The translations under genes were made by a program, and so were the position numbers. Shown here in pieces: positions 10,647 through 20,575 of a stretch of 64,000 bases of DNA. The notes beneath the pieces were generated by a model. It saw nothing but the letters and a program-made list of their open reading frames with translations, was not told where the DNA came from and made no database searches. Each line of letters opens with the position of its first letter. Positions within the stretch are counted from its first letter, which is position 1. Location: assembly GCA_018822805.1 (NCBI GenBank), contig JAHJJU010000051.1, positions 1 to 64,000 on the forward strand, written 5' to 3'. This DNA is from a bacterium (GTDB lineage Bacteria > Campylobacterota > Campylobacteria > Campylobacterales > Sulfurovaceae).

Positions 10647-11059
10647 TTCCAAAATTTAAAACTACTCAATAACAAAGCCAAAGCTAAAGCCATATCAACA
10701 ACTCCGACAGCAAGTAAAAACCAATAATTTCCATGAGCCAAACTTGAAAGATACGCTCCTAAACCAATCATACTAACTAAAAAAATAAAAAATCTTACTC
10801 TATAAAATTGCCAAACTTTAGGCTCTTTTAGTTCAGCGATACGTTTTAGATTCTTTTGACAACTTTTTATAAAAATATATTTTGTTTTGAGTAAAGCTAA
10901 AAAAAGACCAAAAAAAAGCATCATCGTTAATACAAAAACATTATTGTCTAAAGAGTAAGCTTCTGAAAAGAGTTTATAGGACTTTAATGACAAAGCAATA
11001 AACCCACCGTACCAGACTATGGCTGCTAAAATTTTTAATGTACTTTTATTAACTTTCAA
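10643..11059 (-). CDS. Hypothetical membrane protein (138 aa)
   Basis: Four hydrophobic segments; no recognised family. Confidence 0.6.
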   Translation of the reverse strand: MKVNKSTLKILAAIVWYGGFIALSLKSYKLFSEAYSLDNNVFVLTMMLFFGLFLALLKTKYIFIKSCQKNLKRIAELKEPKVWQFYRVRFFIFLVSMIGLGAYLSSLAHGNYWFLLAVGVVDMALALALLLSSFKFWK

Positions 11060-11069
11060 ATATTATCCC

Positions 11070-11095
11070 GTAGGTCGGACTGCCCTCTGCCCGAC
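11070..11095 (+). repeat. REP-like hairpin, GTAGGTCGGACTGCCCTCTGCCCGAC
   Basis: Inverted counterpart of the copy at 11176-11201. Confidence 0.75.
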
Positions 11096-11175
11096 ATAAA
11101 TATGCATAAAATAAAGTCTAAAATATTGATAGAAGTTTGGATAAAATCAAAAACATATAAGATGTTTACGTATAC

Positions 11176-11201
11176 GTCGGGCAGAGGGCAGCCCGACCTA
11201 C
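11176..11201 (-). repeat. REP-like hairpin, GTAGGTCGGGCTGCCCTCTGCCCGAC on the minus strand
   Basis: 7-bp stem GTCGGGC/GCCCGAC; head contains the recG TAG stop (11198-11200). Confidence 0.8.
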
Positions 11202-12982
11202 AAATTTTGAACTCTCTCTTTTGCTACTTTGACGATCTGCTCGTCATCTGCTAAATTTAACCATCTGAACTGTAATCCACTCTGGACAGTACCGTCTAAA
11301 ATATCACCAGAGTTTCTAAACTTCAAATCCAACTTCGCAATTTCAAAACCACTCATCGTTTGTGTAAAGGATCTTAAGCGTTCATTTTTCTTATTGTTGG
11401 TAAAAAGATAACACCAACTTTTTAAACCCAAACGCCCCACTCTTCCTCGTAATTGATGCAGTGTTGCTAAACCTAAACGTTCAGCTCCAACAATCACTAT
11501 AAGCGTTAAACAGGGTAAAGAGATGCCCACTTCTACAACGGTGGTTGCTAAAAGTATCTCACCATTGTCTCGAAATTTTCTTAAAACTTCCTCTTTATTT
11601 TTATCTTTTCCATGGGTTACGTAGACATTCTGAAACTTTTTTTCCCAAAATCCTCGACCCTCTTCAATTGATTGGTAAGGTATCTGTGTACTCTCTTCTA
11701 CCAAAGGATAGATAATAAGTACTTGATGATTTTGGGCGATTTGCTCTTTAATATCTTCTAAGAGTTCAGGAAAATCCTCTTTACCGATAATCCGTGTCGT
11801 AATATCTTTTTCAAAAGGAGTGGTGGTAATTAAACTGACATCAATCAATTCAGACTCCATCATGGCTTGTGTTCTTGGAATGGGCGTTGCTGAAAATTGT
11901 AAATAATGAGGTTTCTCCTCTTTGGAACTCATCAGCTGCTCCAGTATGGCACGTTGTTTGGTTCCAAAACGATGTTGTTCATCGACCATTACCAAAGAGG
12001 CTTTAGGTAAATCTTCTTTATAGAGTAAGGCATGGGTTCCCACAACAAAATCTGCTGTTAGGTAATCGCCTTCTGTTTTTCCTTGTTTAACTAAAGCAAT
12101 ACTCATGGATTGGGGTAAAAATTTAACAGCCTCGTCATAGATCTGCACAGCAAGCAATGAAGTTGGTGCCATTAAGATGCTTTTTTTAGGATACGCCATA
12201 ACAGCAGCAGCTAAAATCACCACTGTTTTACCTGAACCAACATCTCCAATAATCAAACGTTTTGCTGCTTTTTCTTTTGATTTTAAATCTTGTTGAACTT
12301 CATAAATGACTTTTTGTTGTTCTTTGGTTAACTGAAAAGGAAGGCTTTTAACAAAAGGAATAAGTTCTCCGTTTAAAACATCTAAAGCAGGAAAATCTTC
12401 TCGTTTTCCTCTAAGCTTTTTGATGTGATTGAACGCTTCTACAAATTTTAAAACATCCCTATCATAGGTCTGTGTTTGTTGAATCGTTTGTGGATAATGT
12501 AGTCCAAGTAGTGTTGCAACCTCCAGGCTGTCTAAACCTTCAGCATAAAGATTTTGCTCAGATATATAATACTCGATAAGGGAACGCATACTGCTCTCTT
12601 TTACCTCGGTACTGTATTTAGGAATAATCTCACCCACTTTTTTGAGTGATTTTGCTTGATTCATTTGTAAAAAACCTCGATACTCCTCTACCCTACCTTG
12701 TATGTAATGTTGTGACCCTAGTGTATAAAGTTGGCGATGATAAGGAGTTACTTTAAAGAGCATGGAGCTTATACGCCTATTGAATTGTAGTAGATAAAAA
12801 CCTATACGCAACCTTCCATTAATATTTGAAACCTCATCCACCTTGGCTTCAAAAGTTTGTACTTCACCAATCTTAATACTTTGGGCTAAGGTGGTGTTGT
12901 TGTATGAAGAAGGAATATGCAATGCCAGATCCAATAAAGAGGTAATTTTTAATTTTTGAAACAAAGCTTTAGCTTCTTGCAT
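11198..12982 (-). CDS. recG: ATP-dependent DNA helicase RecG
   Basis: GDVGSGKTVV Walker A, VDEQHRFGTKQR, SATPIPRT, QLRGRVGR motifs. Confidence 0.95.
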   Translation of the reverse strand: MQEAKALFQKLKITSLLDLALHIPSSYNNTTLAQSIKIGEVQTFEAKVDEVSNINGRLRIGFYLLQFNRRISSMLFKVTPYHRQLYTLGSQHYIQGRVEEYRGFLQMNQAKSLKKVGEIIPKYSTEVKESSMRSLIEYYISEQNLYAEGLDSLEVATLLGLHYPQTIQQTQTYDRDVLKFVEAFNHIKKLRGKREDFPALDVLNGELIPFVKSLPFQLTKEQQKVIYEVQQDLKSKEKAAKRLIIGDVGSGKTVVILAAAVMAYPKKSILMAPTSLLAVQIYDEAVKFLPQSMSIALVKQGKTEGDYLTADFVVGTHALLYKEDLPKASLVMVDEQHRFGTKQRAILEQLMSSKEEKPHYLQFSATPIPRTQAMMESELIDVSLITTTPFEKDITTRIIGKEDFPELLEDIKEQIAQNHQVLIIYPLVEESTQIPYQSIEEGRGFWEKKFQNVYVTHGKDKNKEEVLRKFRDNGEILLATTVVEVGISLPCLTLIVIVGAERLGLATLHQLRGRVGRLGLKSWCYLFTNNKKNERLRSFTQTMSGFEIAKLDLKFRNSGDILDGTVQSGLQFRWLNLADDEQIVKVAKERVQNL

Positions 12983-13124
12983 ACGTTTCCTTTATGAAAT
13001 TTATACACATTATACAAAAAAAATAAACAGAGTAGCCATTTTATGTCATATTGTCATATGGTTACAAGCACTTAAATAATCATATTATTTAACAATTGTG
13101 CTTACATTCTTCACATTTATAAAG

Positions 13125-13130
13125 TATAAT
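13125..13130 (+). promoter_or_regulatory. Putative -10 element TATAAT upstream of the REC-PAS-EAL gene
   Basis: aaagTATAATctataaataaaataatt. Confidence 0.4.
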
Positions 13131-13147
13131 CTATAAATAAAATAATT

Positions 13148-15115
13148 ATGGATAATTTAATGAATCTTGATCACAATACATTAAAACTTTTATATGTCGA
13201 AGATAATGAACAAGCACGTAAGTCTACCCAAATTATTTTACAAGAATATTTTAATCATATTCTTGTAGCTGTCGATGGAGAAGATGGTTTCAATAAATTT
13301 AAAAATAATGCTGTTGATCTCATCATTACCGACATTAATATGCCAAAACTTAATGGTATTGAAATGATTCAAAAAATTCGATCTATTAATAAAGAAGTTC
13401 CTATTTTAGTTATTTCAGCATACAGTGACACACACTACTTTACCGACAGTATCAAACATGGGGTTCAAGGTTATATTTTAAAACCTTTAAATATCCATCA
13501 GCTAGAAGAGGCTATTAATACAATTAAAGTGAAGATTGTTAAAAATCATCAGCGAAAAAACAGTACGCGTTTACTGAGACAGTATCAAGAGATAGCTGAT
13601 AAAAGTACCATTATTTCCAAAACAGATCTCAATGGTATGATTACCTATGTCAATGATGAGTTTTGTAGAACTTCAGGCTATACACGTGAAGAACTTATTG
13701 GTCAATCTCATAATATTGTTCGTTCTCCTGATGAACCGGCTATTATTTTTAAAAAATTATGGGAGACAATTAAAGAGAAAAAAGAGACATGGCACGGAGT
13801 TATTAAGAACCAATCAAAAAACGGTGACATCTATTATGTAAAAACCACCATAAAACCCATACTCGATTATAAGGATGATATTGAAGAGTTTATCGCTTTA
13901 AGAACGCTCATCACCGATATTATACATCCTAAAAAACAACTCATGGATCTTTTAGCCTCCTTAGATGAATCCATCGTGGTCCTTATTAAAATAGAAGACT
14001 TTAACTATATTGAGACTCCTTTAGAGAAAGAGGAAAGCAATAAACTTCAAAAAGAGTTTGCAAAAAAAATCTTTACATGGATACCTAAAAAGTGTCGATT
14101 TTCTAAAGTCTATCTTTTAGAAGAAGGCGAATTTGTTTTTGCAAAAAAATATGTACATACCCTTCAAGTTAATGAATTAATAAAAGATATACAATATTTT
14201 CAACAACAAATCAACGCTACAAAAATCAATATTTCACCTATAGATTATGATCTTTCTATTATAATTAGTTTGGGCTACGGTAAAAATGCTTTTGAAAATG
14301 CACAAATAGGTTTAACCGATTTATTAGAAACCAAACAAGATTTCATTATTGCCAATGAGCTTTTAAACACTAAAAAAAGTGAAGCGTTAGAAACCATTGA
14401 GACATTCAAAATGGTTAAAAAAGCAATCGACTCCTATAATATCGTCTCCTATTTTCAGCCCATTGTCAACAACAAAACACAACAAATAGAAAAATACGAA
14501 TCACTGGTTCGTCTTATAGATGAAGAGAAAAACATTATCTCTCCCCATTTTTTTTTAAATACGGCAAAAGAGGGTAAATACTACAAACAAATTACCTCTA
14601 TGGTATTAAAAAACTCATTTAATGCCTTGGTGAAAACCAATATGAATATTTCGATTAACCTCTCTGCTCTTGATATTGAAAAAATAGAGACCAAAGAGAT
14701 CTTCTTTAACTTATTGGAACAGCATAAAGAACAAGCTCATAAACTCACTTTAGAGCTTCTTGAAGATGAAGCCATTAAAAATGTAAACACCATTAAAGAG
14801 TTTATTAAACAAGTTCGATCCTATGGGGTAAGCATTGCCATTGATGATTTTGGTACAGGTTACTCAAACTTTACAAGACTCCTTGAGTACCAACCCGACT
14901 ATATAAAAATAGATGGCAGTTTAATTCTTAATATTGAACACGATAATTTTTCAAAAAACATGGTTGAGACCATTGTTGCTTTTGCAAAAAAACAAGGCAT
15001 TAAAACCATTGCCGAGTATGTAGAGAGTGAGGGTATTTTTAATATTCTTTGTGAGTTGGGCGTTGACGCTTCTCAAGGTTACTATTTTGGTAAACCTACT
15101 CAATTAGAATCATGA
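13148..15115 (+). CDS. Response regulator with REC, PAS, degenerate GGDEF and EAL domains; start may be the second ATG at 13160
   Basis: REC (LYVEDNEQARK...DLIITDINMPKLNG); PAS (TYVNDEFCRTSGYTREELIGQSHNIVRSPDEP); EAL region (YESLVRL, IDDFGTGYSNFTRLLEYQPDYIKIDGSLI). Confidence 0.9.
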   Translation: MDNLMNLDHNTLKLLYVEDNEQARKSTQIILQEYFNHILVAVDGEDGFNKFKNNAVDLIITDINMPKLNGIEMIQKIRSINKEVPILVISAYSDTHYFTDSIKHGVQGYILKPLNIHQLEEAINTIKVKIVKNHQRKNSTRLLRQYQEIADKSTIISKTDLNGMITYVNDEFCRTSGYTREELIGQSHNIVRSPDEPAIIFKKLWETIKEKKETWHGVIKNQSKNGDIYYVKTTIKPILDYKDDIEEFIALRTLITDIIHPKKQLMDLLASLDESIVVLIKIEDFNYIETPLEKEESNKLQKEFAKKIFTWIPKKCRFSKVYLLEEGEFVFAKKYVHTLQVNELIKDIQYFQQQINATKINISPIDYDLSIIISLGYGKNAFENAQIGLTDLLETKQDFIIANELLNTKKSEALETIETFKMVKKAIDSYNIVSYFQPIVNNKTQQIEKYESLVRLIDEEKNIISPHFFLNTAKEGKYYKQITSMVLKNSFNALVKTNMNISINLSALDIEKIETKEIFFNLLEQHKEQAHKLTLELLEDEAIKNVNTIKEFIKQVRSYGVSIAIDDFGTGYSNFTRLLEYQPDYIKIDGSLILNIEHDNFSKNMVETIVAFAKKQGIKTIAEYVESEGIFNILCELGVDASQGYYFGKPTQLES

Positions 15116-16110
15116 AAAATTTTATTTTTATATTTTTAATTTTCACCGGTCTATTTTCCAATGAATTTGATACGCAACTCAATAAAATTCAAACCCATAC
15201 CATAGAGATACAAGAAAATAAAGATCATGCCATACTTCAACAACTTAGCATTACATTTAGCATTATTTTACTTGGTATTTTCTTATGGATTTTACAACTA
15301 AAAAAGCATAATAAAAAACTCCAAAAAATCAAAAATGAACTTCGTAATTTAAACCAAACTCTCGAAGAGAGGGTTCAAATTGAAGTAGAAAAAAATAAAA
15401 AACATCAACTTATTATGTTACATCAATCACGCTTAGCTCGAATGGGTCAAACCATTAATATGATTGCCCATCAATGGCGACAACCATTAAACAACTTAGC
15501 ACTTATAAATCAAGTTTTGGTTCTACGCTACAATAAATATGGACTCGATGATAATGCCATCAATGAATTTAAACATGACTCAACCATACAAATAGAAGAG
15601 ATGTCCAATACCATTAATGATTTTAAAGATTTCTTCAAACCCGATAGAGAAAAAGTTGAATTTGATCCTAAAGCAGTCATTAAACACTCCATTAGATTAA
15701 TGAAGCCAAGCTTAATAAGTAAACACATACAGATTTTCATAGAATACAGAGACACCGTTAAGCTCATCGGTTATCCCAATGAATTTGGACAAAGTATTAT
15801 GAACATCCTAAGCAATGCCAAAGATGCCTTAGTCGAAAACAATCACGATAAAAAACGTGAAATCTATCTTAATTTATATACCGAACACGATCAAGCAGTC
15901 ATTACCATTACTGATAATGCCGGAGGAATAGCCTCCGAGGTTATCAATAATATCTTCGATCCCTATTTCTCCACTAAAACCACCAAAGCAGGTACAGGTC
16001 TTGGTCTCTATATGTCCAAAATGATTATAGAAGAGCATATGCATGGTCAGCTTAGCGTTTCCAATAATAAAAACGGTACATGCTTTACTATTCGTCTAAA
16101 AATAGGTTAA
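15112..16110 (+). CDS. Membrane-anchored sensor histidine kinase
   Basis: MIAHQWRQPLNNLALINQVL H-box; DNAGGIASEVINNIFDPYFSTK...GTGLGLYMSKMIIEEHM; overlaps upstream CDS by 4 nt. Confidence 0.9.
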   Translation: MKNFIFIFLIFTGLFSNEFDTQLNKIQTHTIEIQENKDHAILQQLSITFSIILLGIFLWILQLKKHNKKLQKIKNELRNLNQTLEERVQIEVEKNKKHQLIMLHQSRLARMGQTINMIAHQWRQPLNNLALINQVLVLRYNKYGLDDNAINEFKHDSTIQIEEMSNTINDFKDFFKPDREKVEFDPKAVIKHSIRLMKPSLISKHIQIFIEYRDTVKLIGYPNEFGQSIMNILSNAKDALVENNHDKKREIYLNLYTEHDQAVITITDNAGGIASEVINNIFDPYFSTKTTKAGTGLGLYMSKMIIEEHMHGQLSVSNNKNGTCFTIRLKIG

Positions 16111-16113
16111 ACT

Positions 16114-17403
16114 CTATTCTTTTTCTCCGGTAACCACAGAAAATGAGATATCAGCGATCTCTTTATGCTTTTTAATAAAGGCATTCAATTCATCCAATGT
16201 CATTGCTTCAATTTTCTTCAAATTCTCAACCGATTCACCTAGAGGACGATTGCTATAATATTCTTGGAAAGCACGACCTAAACGTTGAGATAAGGTTTCA
16301 TTTCTAAGAGGTTCAGAGCCTAAAAGAAACTGCTGTGCTGAAGTCAACTCCTCTTTTGTGACTCCTTTATCTAAAAAGGTTTGAACCACCTCTTTAACAC
16401 TTTTTACTGCCTCATCACCACTCTTTATTTTTGTTTGTAAATAACCTGAAAAATATGAATGTGTTTTATTAACATTAAAATGACTGTAAACGGAATAGAC
16501 CAAACCTTTTTTAACCCGTATCTCTTCCATAAGACGAGAACCAAATCCTGAACTTCCTAAAATAAATGATGCTACGTCAGAAAGATGTCTCTCTTTAGAA
16601 TCATAAGCCATATCCAAAGGTGCTCCAAAATAGACATAAGCTTGTTCACTTTTTACCAAAGTTTCTTTAATTTGTTGCTTTGCAATCGCTTTCATGGTCT
16701 GAATCTCAACGCTTTTAATACTCGAAAGTCCACTCAATACCTCTTTAGCAAAAGATGAAGCTTCACGCTCATTTAAATCACCACCCATCACAACAATGGC
16801 ATTTTCTAATCCCAAATGAGTGTTAATATAGGCTTTGATATCCTTTATCGTAATACTCTCTACACTCTTCACCGTTCCCAATGATGCTTTGGCTAAGGCA
16901 GTGTCTTTAAAAAGCATCTTTTTCATCTTTAATGAAGAGATATAATCAAAATCACTCTCTTTTCGTTTTAAGCTTCCTATCGTTTGTGTCTTAATATGGT
17001 TTAGCGTCTCTTCACTGTAGTTTGGATTTTCTAAAAGTTCTTTAAGCAGTTCAACGCCATAAGCAAACTCACTTTTTAAAGAACCAAGTTCAATAACAAA
17101 TGTTTCTGCACCTGCATCTGCTGATAGTGAAATGGCTCTATTTTCCAATTTGGTTGCGAACTCCACACTGCCATCTTTTTTAGTCCCTTCATTCAGAAGT
17201 TTTGAACTCAACTTTACTAAGCCGTCTTTACTGTCTGTTAATGAACCCGAATTTTTAAATATCAATTGCATCGAAACAATTGGTAAGTTTTTATCTTCTT
17301 CAAATATGAAAGGGATTTCATTATTTTTTATTGTAATTGGGCTTAATGTAGCACTCATTAATATTCCTTGTATCATTGTCATTAAAATTATTATTTTTTT
17401 CAT
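16114..17403 (-). CDS. M16-family peptidase-like protein (processing-protease type)
   Basis: GTKKDGSVEFATKLENRAISLSADAG, GFGSRLMEEIRVKKGLVYSVYSHF and C-terminal M16 fold; no HxxEH zinc motif seen in the N-terminal part, so possibly the non-catalytic type. Confidence 0.8.
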   Translation of the reverse strand: MKKIIILMTMIQGILMSATLSPITIKNNEIPFIFEEDKNLPIVSMQLIFKNSGSLTDSKDGLVKLSSKLLNEGTKKDGSVEFATKLENRAISLSADAGAETFVIELGSLKSEFAYGVELLKELLENPNYSEETLNHIKTQTIGSLKRKESDFDYISSLKMKKMLFKDTALAKASLGTVKSVESITIKDIKAYINTHLGLENAIVVMGGDLNEREASSFAKEVLSGLSSIKSVEIQTMKAIAKQQIKETLVKSEQAYVYFGAPLDMAYDSKERHLSDVASFILGSSGFGSRLMEEIRVKKGLVYSVYSHFNVNKTHSYFSGYLQTKIKSGDEAVKSVKEVVQTFLDKGVTKEELTSAQQFLLGSEPLRNETLSQRLGRAFQEYYSNRPLGESVENLKKIEAMTLDELNAFIKKHKEIADISFSVVTGEKE

Positions 17404-17407
17404 TAAG

Positions 17408-18469
17408 CTAAAATCTCTCTAAAATCTCATACGCAGTATTACGTTTTGCAGGATGTTCACCTATATCACGAATAAGATGAATCATCTCATCTTGATTCAT
17501 CGAGTTTGCAGCTCCTGCAGCTGAAACCACATTCTCTTCCATCATGGTTGAGCCCAAATCATTCGCTCCAAATTGCAAGGCCATCTGACCAATGTAGCTG
17601 CCTTGAGTCACCCATGAACTTTGAATATTGGGTACATTGTCTAAAAAGAGCCTCGCCACTGCCAAATAACGTAAATACTGATTTGAAGAGGTCTTCTCTA
17701 TGGTCGGCAACTCTCGTTTAAGTTCTGTATGATCGCTTTGATACGACCACATTATAAAAGCTCTAAATCCACCTGTCTCATCTTGCAATTGCCGTACCAA
17801 ATCAAAATGTTCTACTATCTCTTTAGTGGTCTCAACAGTTCCATACATCATCGTAGCTGTTGATTTAATACCAAGTTTATGTGCCTCTCTATGTACTTCT
17901 AACCATCTGTCTTTATCCAGCTTTTTAGGAGCGATAATATCACGAACCCTATCACTTAATATCTCAGCACCTGCACCAGGTATAGAACTGAGTCCTTTAG
18001 CTTTAAGCCGTGCCAATACTGCTGAAATGGAGATATTTGAACGTCGTGCTATATAATCAATCTCAATTGCTGAGAAACCATGAATGGTTACCTGTGGGTA
18101 TTTTTGATGAATATGCTCCACCAAATCCTCATACCACTCTATTTCAAGTTTTGGATGCACCCCACCTTGAAAAAGAATCTGTGTCCCACCAATAGCCAAT
18201 AACTCTTCTATCTTTTGATCAATCTCATCAAAGGTTAAAATATAAGCATCTTCTTTTTTCTCATGGGTATAAAAAGCACAAAATTTACAATCAACCCAAC
18301 AAATATTGGTATAGTTAATGTTTCTGTCCACCACAAAGGTAGTGACCCCTTTAGGGTGTAACTCTTTTTTACGGGCTCTTGCCATTTTTCCTAAGGTCTT
18401 CAAATCAGCTTTTTCGATGAGCTCTACAGCTTCATCTATCGTCATTCTTCTGTCTTTTAAGGCACTCAT
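17408..18469 (-). CDS. mqnC: Cyclic dehypoxanthinyl futalosine synthase, radical SAM
   Basis: INYTNICWVDCKFCAFYTHEKKEDAY radical-SAM CxxxCxxC; start moved from 18646 to MSALKDRR at 18469 (SD aaggat upstream). Confidence 0.88.
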   Translation of the reverse strand: MSALKDRRMTIDEAVELIEKADLKTLGKMARARKKELHPKGVTTFVVDRNINYTNICWVDCKFCAFYTHEKKEDAYILTFDEIDQKIEELLAIGGTQILFQGGVHPKLEIEWYEDLVEHIHQKYPQVTIHGFSAIEIDYIARRSNISISAVLARLKAKGLSSIPGAGAEILSDRVRDIIAPKKLDKDRWLEVHREAHKLGIKSTATMMYGTVETTKEIVEHFDLVRQLQDETGGFRAFIMWSYQSDHTELKRELPTIEKTSSNQYLRYLAVARLFLDNVPNIQSSWVTQGSYIGQMALQFGANDLGSTMMEENVVSAAGAANSMNQDEMIHLIRDIGEHPAKRNTAYEILERF

Positions 18470-18500
18470 TTTTATCCTTAGTTTAATATTTCTAAATCTA

Positions 18501-18953
18501 TTATTCCGGCTTCTCTTTCGGTACATTTGTCTCTGCAGGTATTTCAATACCTGCAGACGACTCTTTTCCAACTGCATCAAGTACAGCATTAATAAATTTT
18601 GGTGATTTATCGTCAGCCAAAGCTTTAGCCAACTCAATTGCTTCATTAATAATAATACGTTTATCCGTACCGGCTATAAGAATCTCATACGTTGCTAAAC
18701 GTAAAATAGATTTTTCTACTTTCCCGATAGAGTGATAATCCCAATCTTTTAAATGTTTTTTAACTTCCATATCAATCACAGCAAGATTATCAATGGTTCC
18801 CTGAAAAAGAGCTTTTGAAAATTCTTTTTGTTTGTTACGAATTTTATCTTCTTCGAAAATTTCGTCTGAAAAAGCAGCGATGTTATCGTTACCTAAATCG
18901 TATGCGTAGAGTAGTCCTACCACTGCTGTTCGTGCTTGATGTCGTGTTGCCAT
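18501..18953 (-). CDS. nusB: Transcription antitermination factor NusB
   Basis: MATRHQARTAVVGLLYAYDLG...DKRIIINEAIELAKALADDKSPKFINAVLDAV; start moved from 19076 to 18953 (SD aaggtaa). Confidence 0.9.
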   Translation of the reverse strand: MATRHQARTAVVGLLYAYDLGNDNIAAFSDEIFEEDKIRNKQKEFSKALFQGTIDNLAVIDMEVKKHLKDWDYHSIGKVEKSILRLATYEILIAGTDKRIIINEAIELAKALADDKSPKFINAVLDAVGKESSAGIEIPAETNVPKEKPE

Positions 18954-19041
18954 AGTTATTACCTTTTTACTTTCATTCTCAATCGAATGCATATCAAAAC
19001 TCAATGAATGAATTTTGATATACATTTTTCTGTTTTGAAAT

Positions 19042-19063
19042 GGTGTATTGAAATACACCCTAC
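19042..19063 (-). repeat. REP-like hairpin, ggtgtatt/aatacacc, GTAG head on the minus strand
   Basis: Direct reading; inverted relative to 19094-19115. Confidence 0.7.
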
Positions 19064-19093
19064 ACGTCCAAATCATTATAAAATTTCAAAACT

Positions 19094-19115
19094 GTAGGGT
19101 GCAATTTATTGCACC
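19094..19115 (+). repeat. REP-like hairpin GTAGGGTGCAATTTATTGCACC
   Basis: Direct reading; pairs with 19042-19063 as an inverted couple. Confidence 0.75.
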
Positions 19116-19126
19116 ATTAATCAGAA

Positions 19127-19597
19127 TTATTCTTCTAACGCACTATAAAGGTTCATCATCTCAATCAATCCTGCCATTGCTTCCCCACCTTTATTTCCTG
19201 CTTTGGTACCTGCACGCTCTATTGCTTGTTCAATGCTATTCACGGTCAAGACACCATACGTCACCGGTTTTCCATGTTTCATGGTGGCACTTGCTACACC
19301 TTTGGTTGCCTCTGCCGATACATAATCAAAATGAGGTGTTGCACCACGAATAACAGCTCCTAAACAACAGACAGCATCATATTTTCCGGATGCCAATGCC
19401 TTGTCTAGAGCAAATGGGATTTCAAATGCACCCGGAACCAAGATTAAATCCAAATCGTCTACATTTCCACCATGTCTTGCGTACACATCTTGTGCACCTT
19501 CTACCAATCTATCGGTAATAAAATGGTTGAATCGTGCATTAATAATCGCTACTTTTTTACTCTTATCTACGCTTAAGTTACCTTCTACTGTTGTCAT
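19127..19597 (-). CDS. ribH: 6,7-dimethyl-8-ribityllumazine synthase
   Basis: [17 protein letters not shown]...[15 protein letters not shown]...[17 protein letters not shown]...[26 protein letters not shown]. Confidence 0.95.
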   Translation of the reverse strand: MTTVEGNLSVDKSKKVAIINARFNHFITDRLVEGAQDVYARHGGNVDDLDLILVPGAFEIPFALDKALASGKYDAVCCLGAVIRGATPHFDYVSAEATKGVASATMKHGKPVTYGVLTVNSIEQAIERAGTKAGNKGGEAMAGLIEMMNLYSALEE

Positions 19598-19653
19598 CTA
19601 CTTCCTTCGTTACTTAATAATTTGAAATAATTATAACAAATTAAACTTTTTTT

Positions 19654-19676
19654 GGTGCAATAAATTGACACCCTAC
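19654..19676 (-). repeat. REP-like hairpin GTAGGGTGTCAATTTATTGCACC (minus strand)
   Basis: Head contains the kdsA TAG stop (19673-19675); identical to the copies at 20489 and 20542. Confidence 0.8.
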
Positions 19677-20473
19677 TCTACAATGCTTCTAATTGCATCT
19701 ATTTGTTTAACCAAGGCTTCTAACTTTTTCAACTCTATCATGTTTGGTCCATCACTCAGTGCAATGCTTGGGTCAAAATGTGTTTCAAAAAAGAATCCAT
19801 CCACACCCACAGCTGCTGCAGCACGTGACAAATACGGCACCATCGAACTGTCACCACCAGAGGTTGCTCCACCTGATGCCGGTGATTGTACCGAATGTGT
19901 GGCATCAAAAATCACCGGTGCAAACTCTCGCATAATTTTAAGTCCACGCATATCCACCACCAAATTTCCATAACCAAAACTAGACCCCCGTTCAGTCAAC
20001 CAAATACCATATTTTTCAGCACTTTCATGGCTTATTTTACCATCAAATCCTCGGGTTTTAAGCACTTTAGCTACCGAATGTTCCATCGCTTCTGGGGCTA
20101 AAAACTGTCCTTTTTTAATGTTGACCACAGCTGATGTTTTAGCACAAGCCACCAACAAATCGGTCTGACGACATAAAAAAGCAGGAATCTGTAAAACATC
20201 CACCACTTCTGCTGCTGCTTGTGGTTGCGTGTAGTCATGAACGTCGGTTAAAAGTTTATATCCAAATTGTTCTTTAACCTCTTGGAGAAGCTTTAATCCC
20301 TCATCAAGCCCTGGACCTCTAAATGAGTCCAATGATGTTCGATTGGCTTTATCAAAACTTGCTTTAAAGTAAAAATCTTTTGTGCAATCTTCATGGTATT
20401 TATTAAGTGATTCTGCAATTTTCATTACATTGTCACGGCTTTCAAGTACACAAGGTCCGGCAATTAGTATCAT
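19673..20473 (-). CDS. kdsA: 3-deoxy-8-phosphooctulonate synthase
   Basis: [15 protein letters not shown]...[19 protein letters not shown]...DATHSVQSP; start corrected from GTG at 20506 (inside a repeat) to ATG at 20473 with SD aagga. Confidence 0.93.
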   Translation of the reverse strand: MILIAGPCVLESRDNVMKIAESLNKYHEDCTKDFYFKASFDKANRTSLDSFRGPGLDEGLKLLQEVKEQFGYKLLTDVHDYTQPQAAAEVVDVLQIPAFLCRQTDLLVACAKTSAVVNIKKGQFLAPEAMEHSVAKVLKTRGFDGKISHESAEKYGIWLTERGSSFGYGNLVVDMRGLKIMREFAPVIFDATHSVQSPASGGATSGGDSSMVPYLSRAAAAVGVDGFFFETHFDPSIALSDGPNMIELKKLEALVKQIDAIRSIVE

Positions 20474-20488
20474 GTTTTTCCTTAAGGT

Positions 20489-20511
20489 GGTGCAATAAAT
20501 TGACACCCTAC
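20489..20511 (-). repeat. REP-like hairpin, identical to 19654-19676
   Basis: ggtgcaataaattgacaccctac. Confidence 0.8.
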
Positions 20512-20541
20512 TCTTCTTACATTCCAGTAGGGTGCATTCCT

Positions 20542-20564
20542 GTAGGGTGTCAATTTATTGCACC
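20542..20564 (+). repeat. REP-like hairpin, inverted identical copy; preceded by a partial copy gtagggtgcattcc (20527-20540)
   Basis: gtagggtgtcaatttattgcacc. Confidence 0.8.
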
Positions 20565-20575
20565 ATTCTATAATT

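Noticed and set aside
18470-19076. Long N-terminal extensions of mqnC (to 18646) and nusB (to 19076)
   Set aside because: Extensions overlap the neighbouring gene or a REP-like hairpin; good SD and conserved N-termini support starts at 18469 and 18953.
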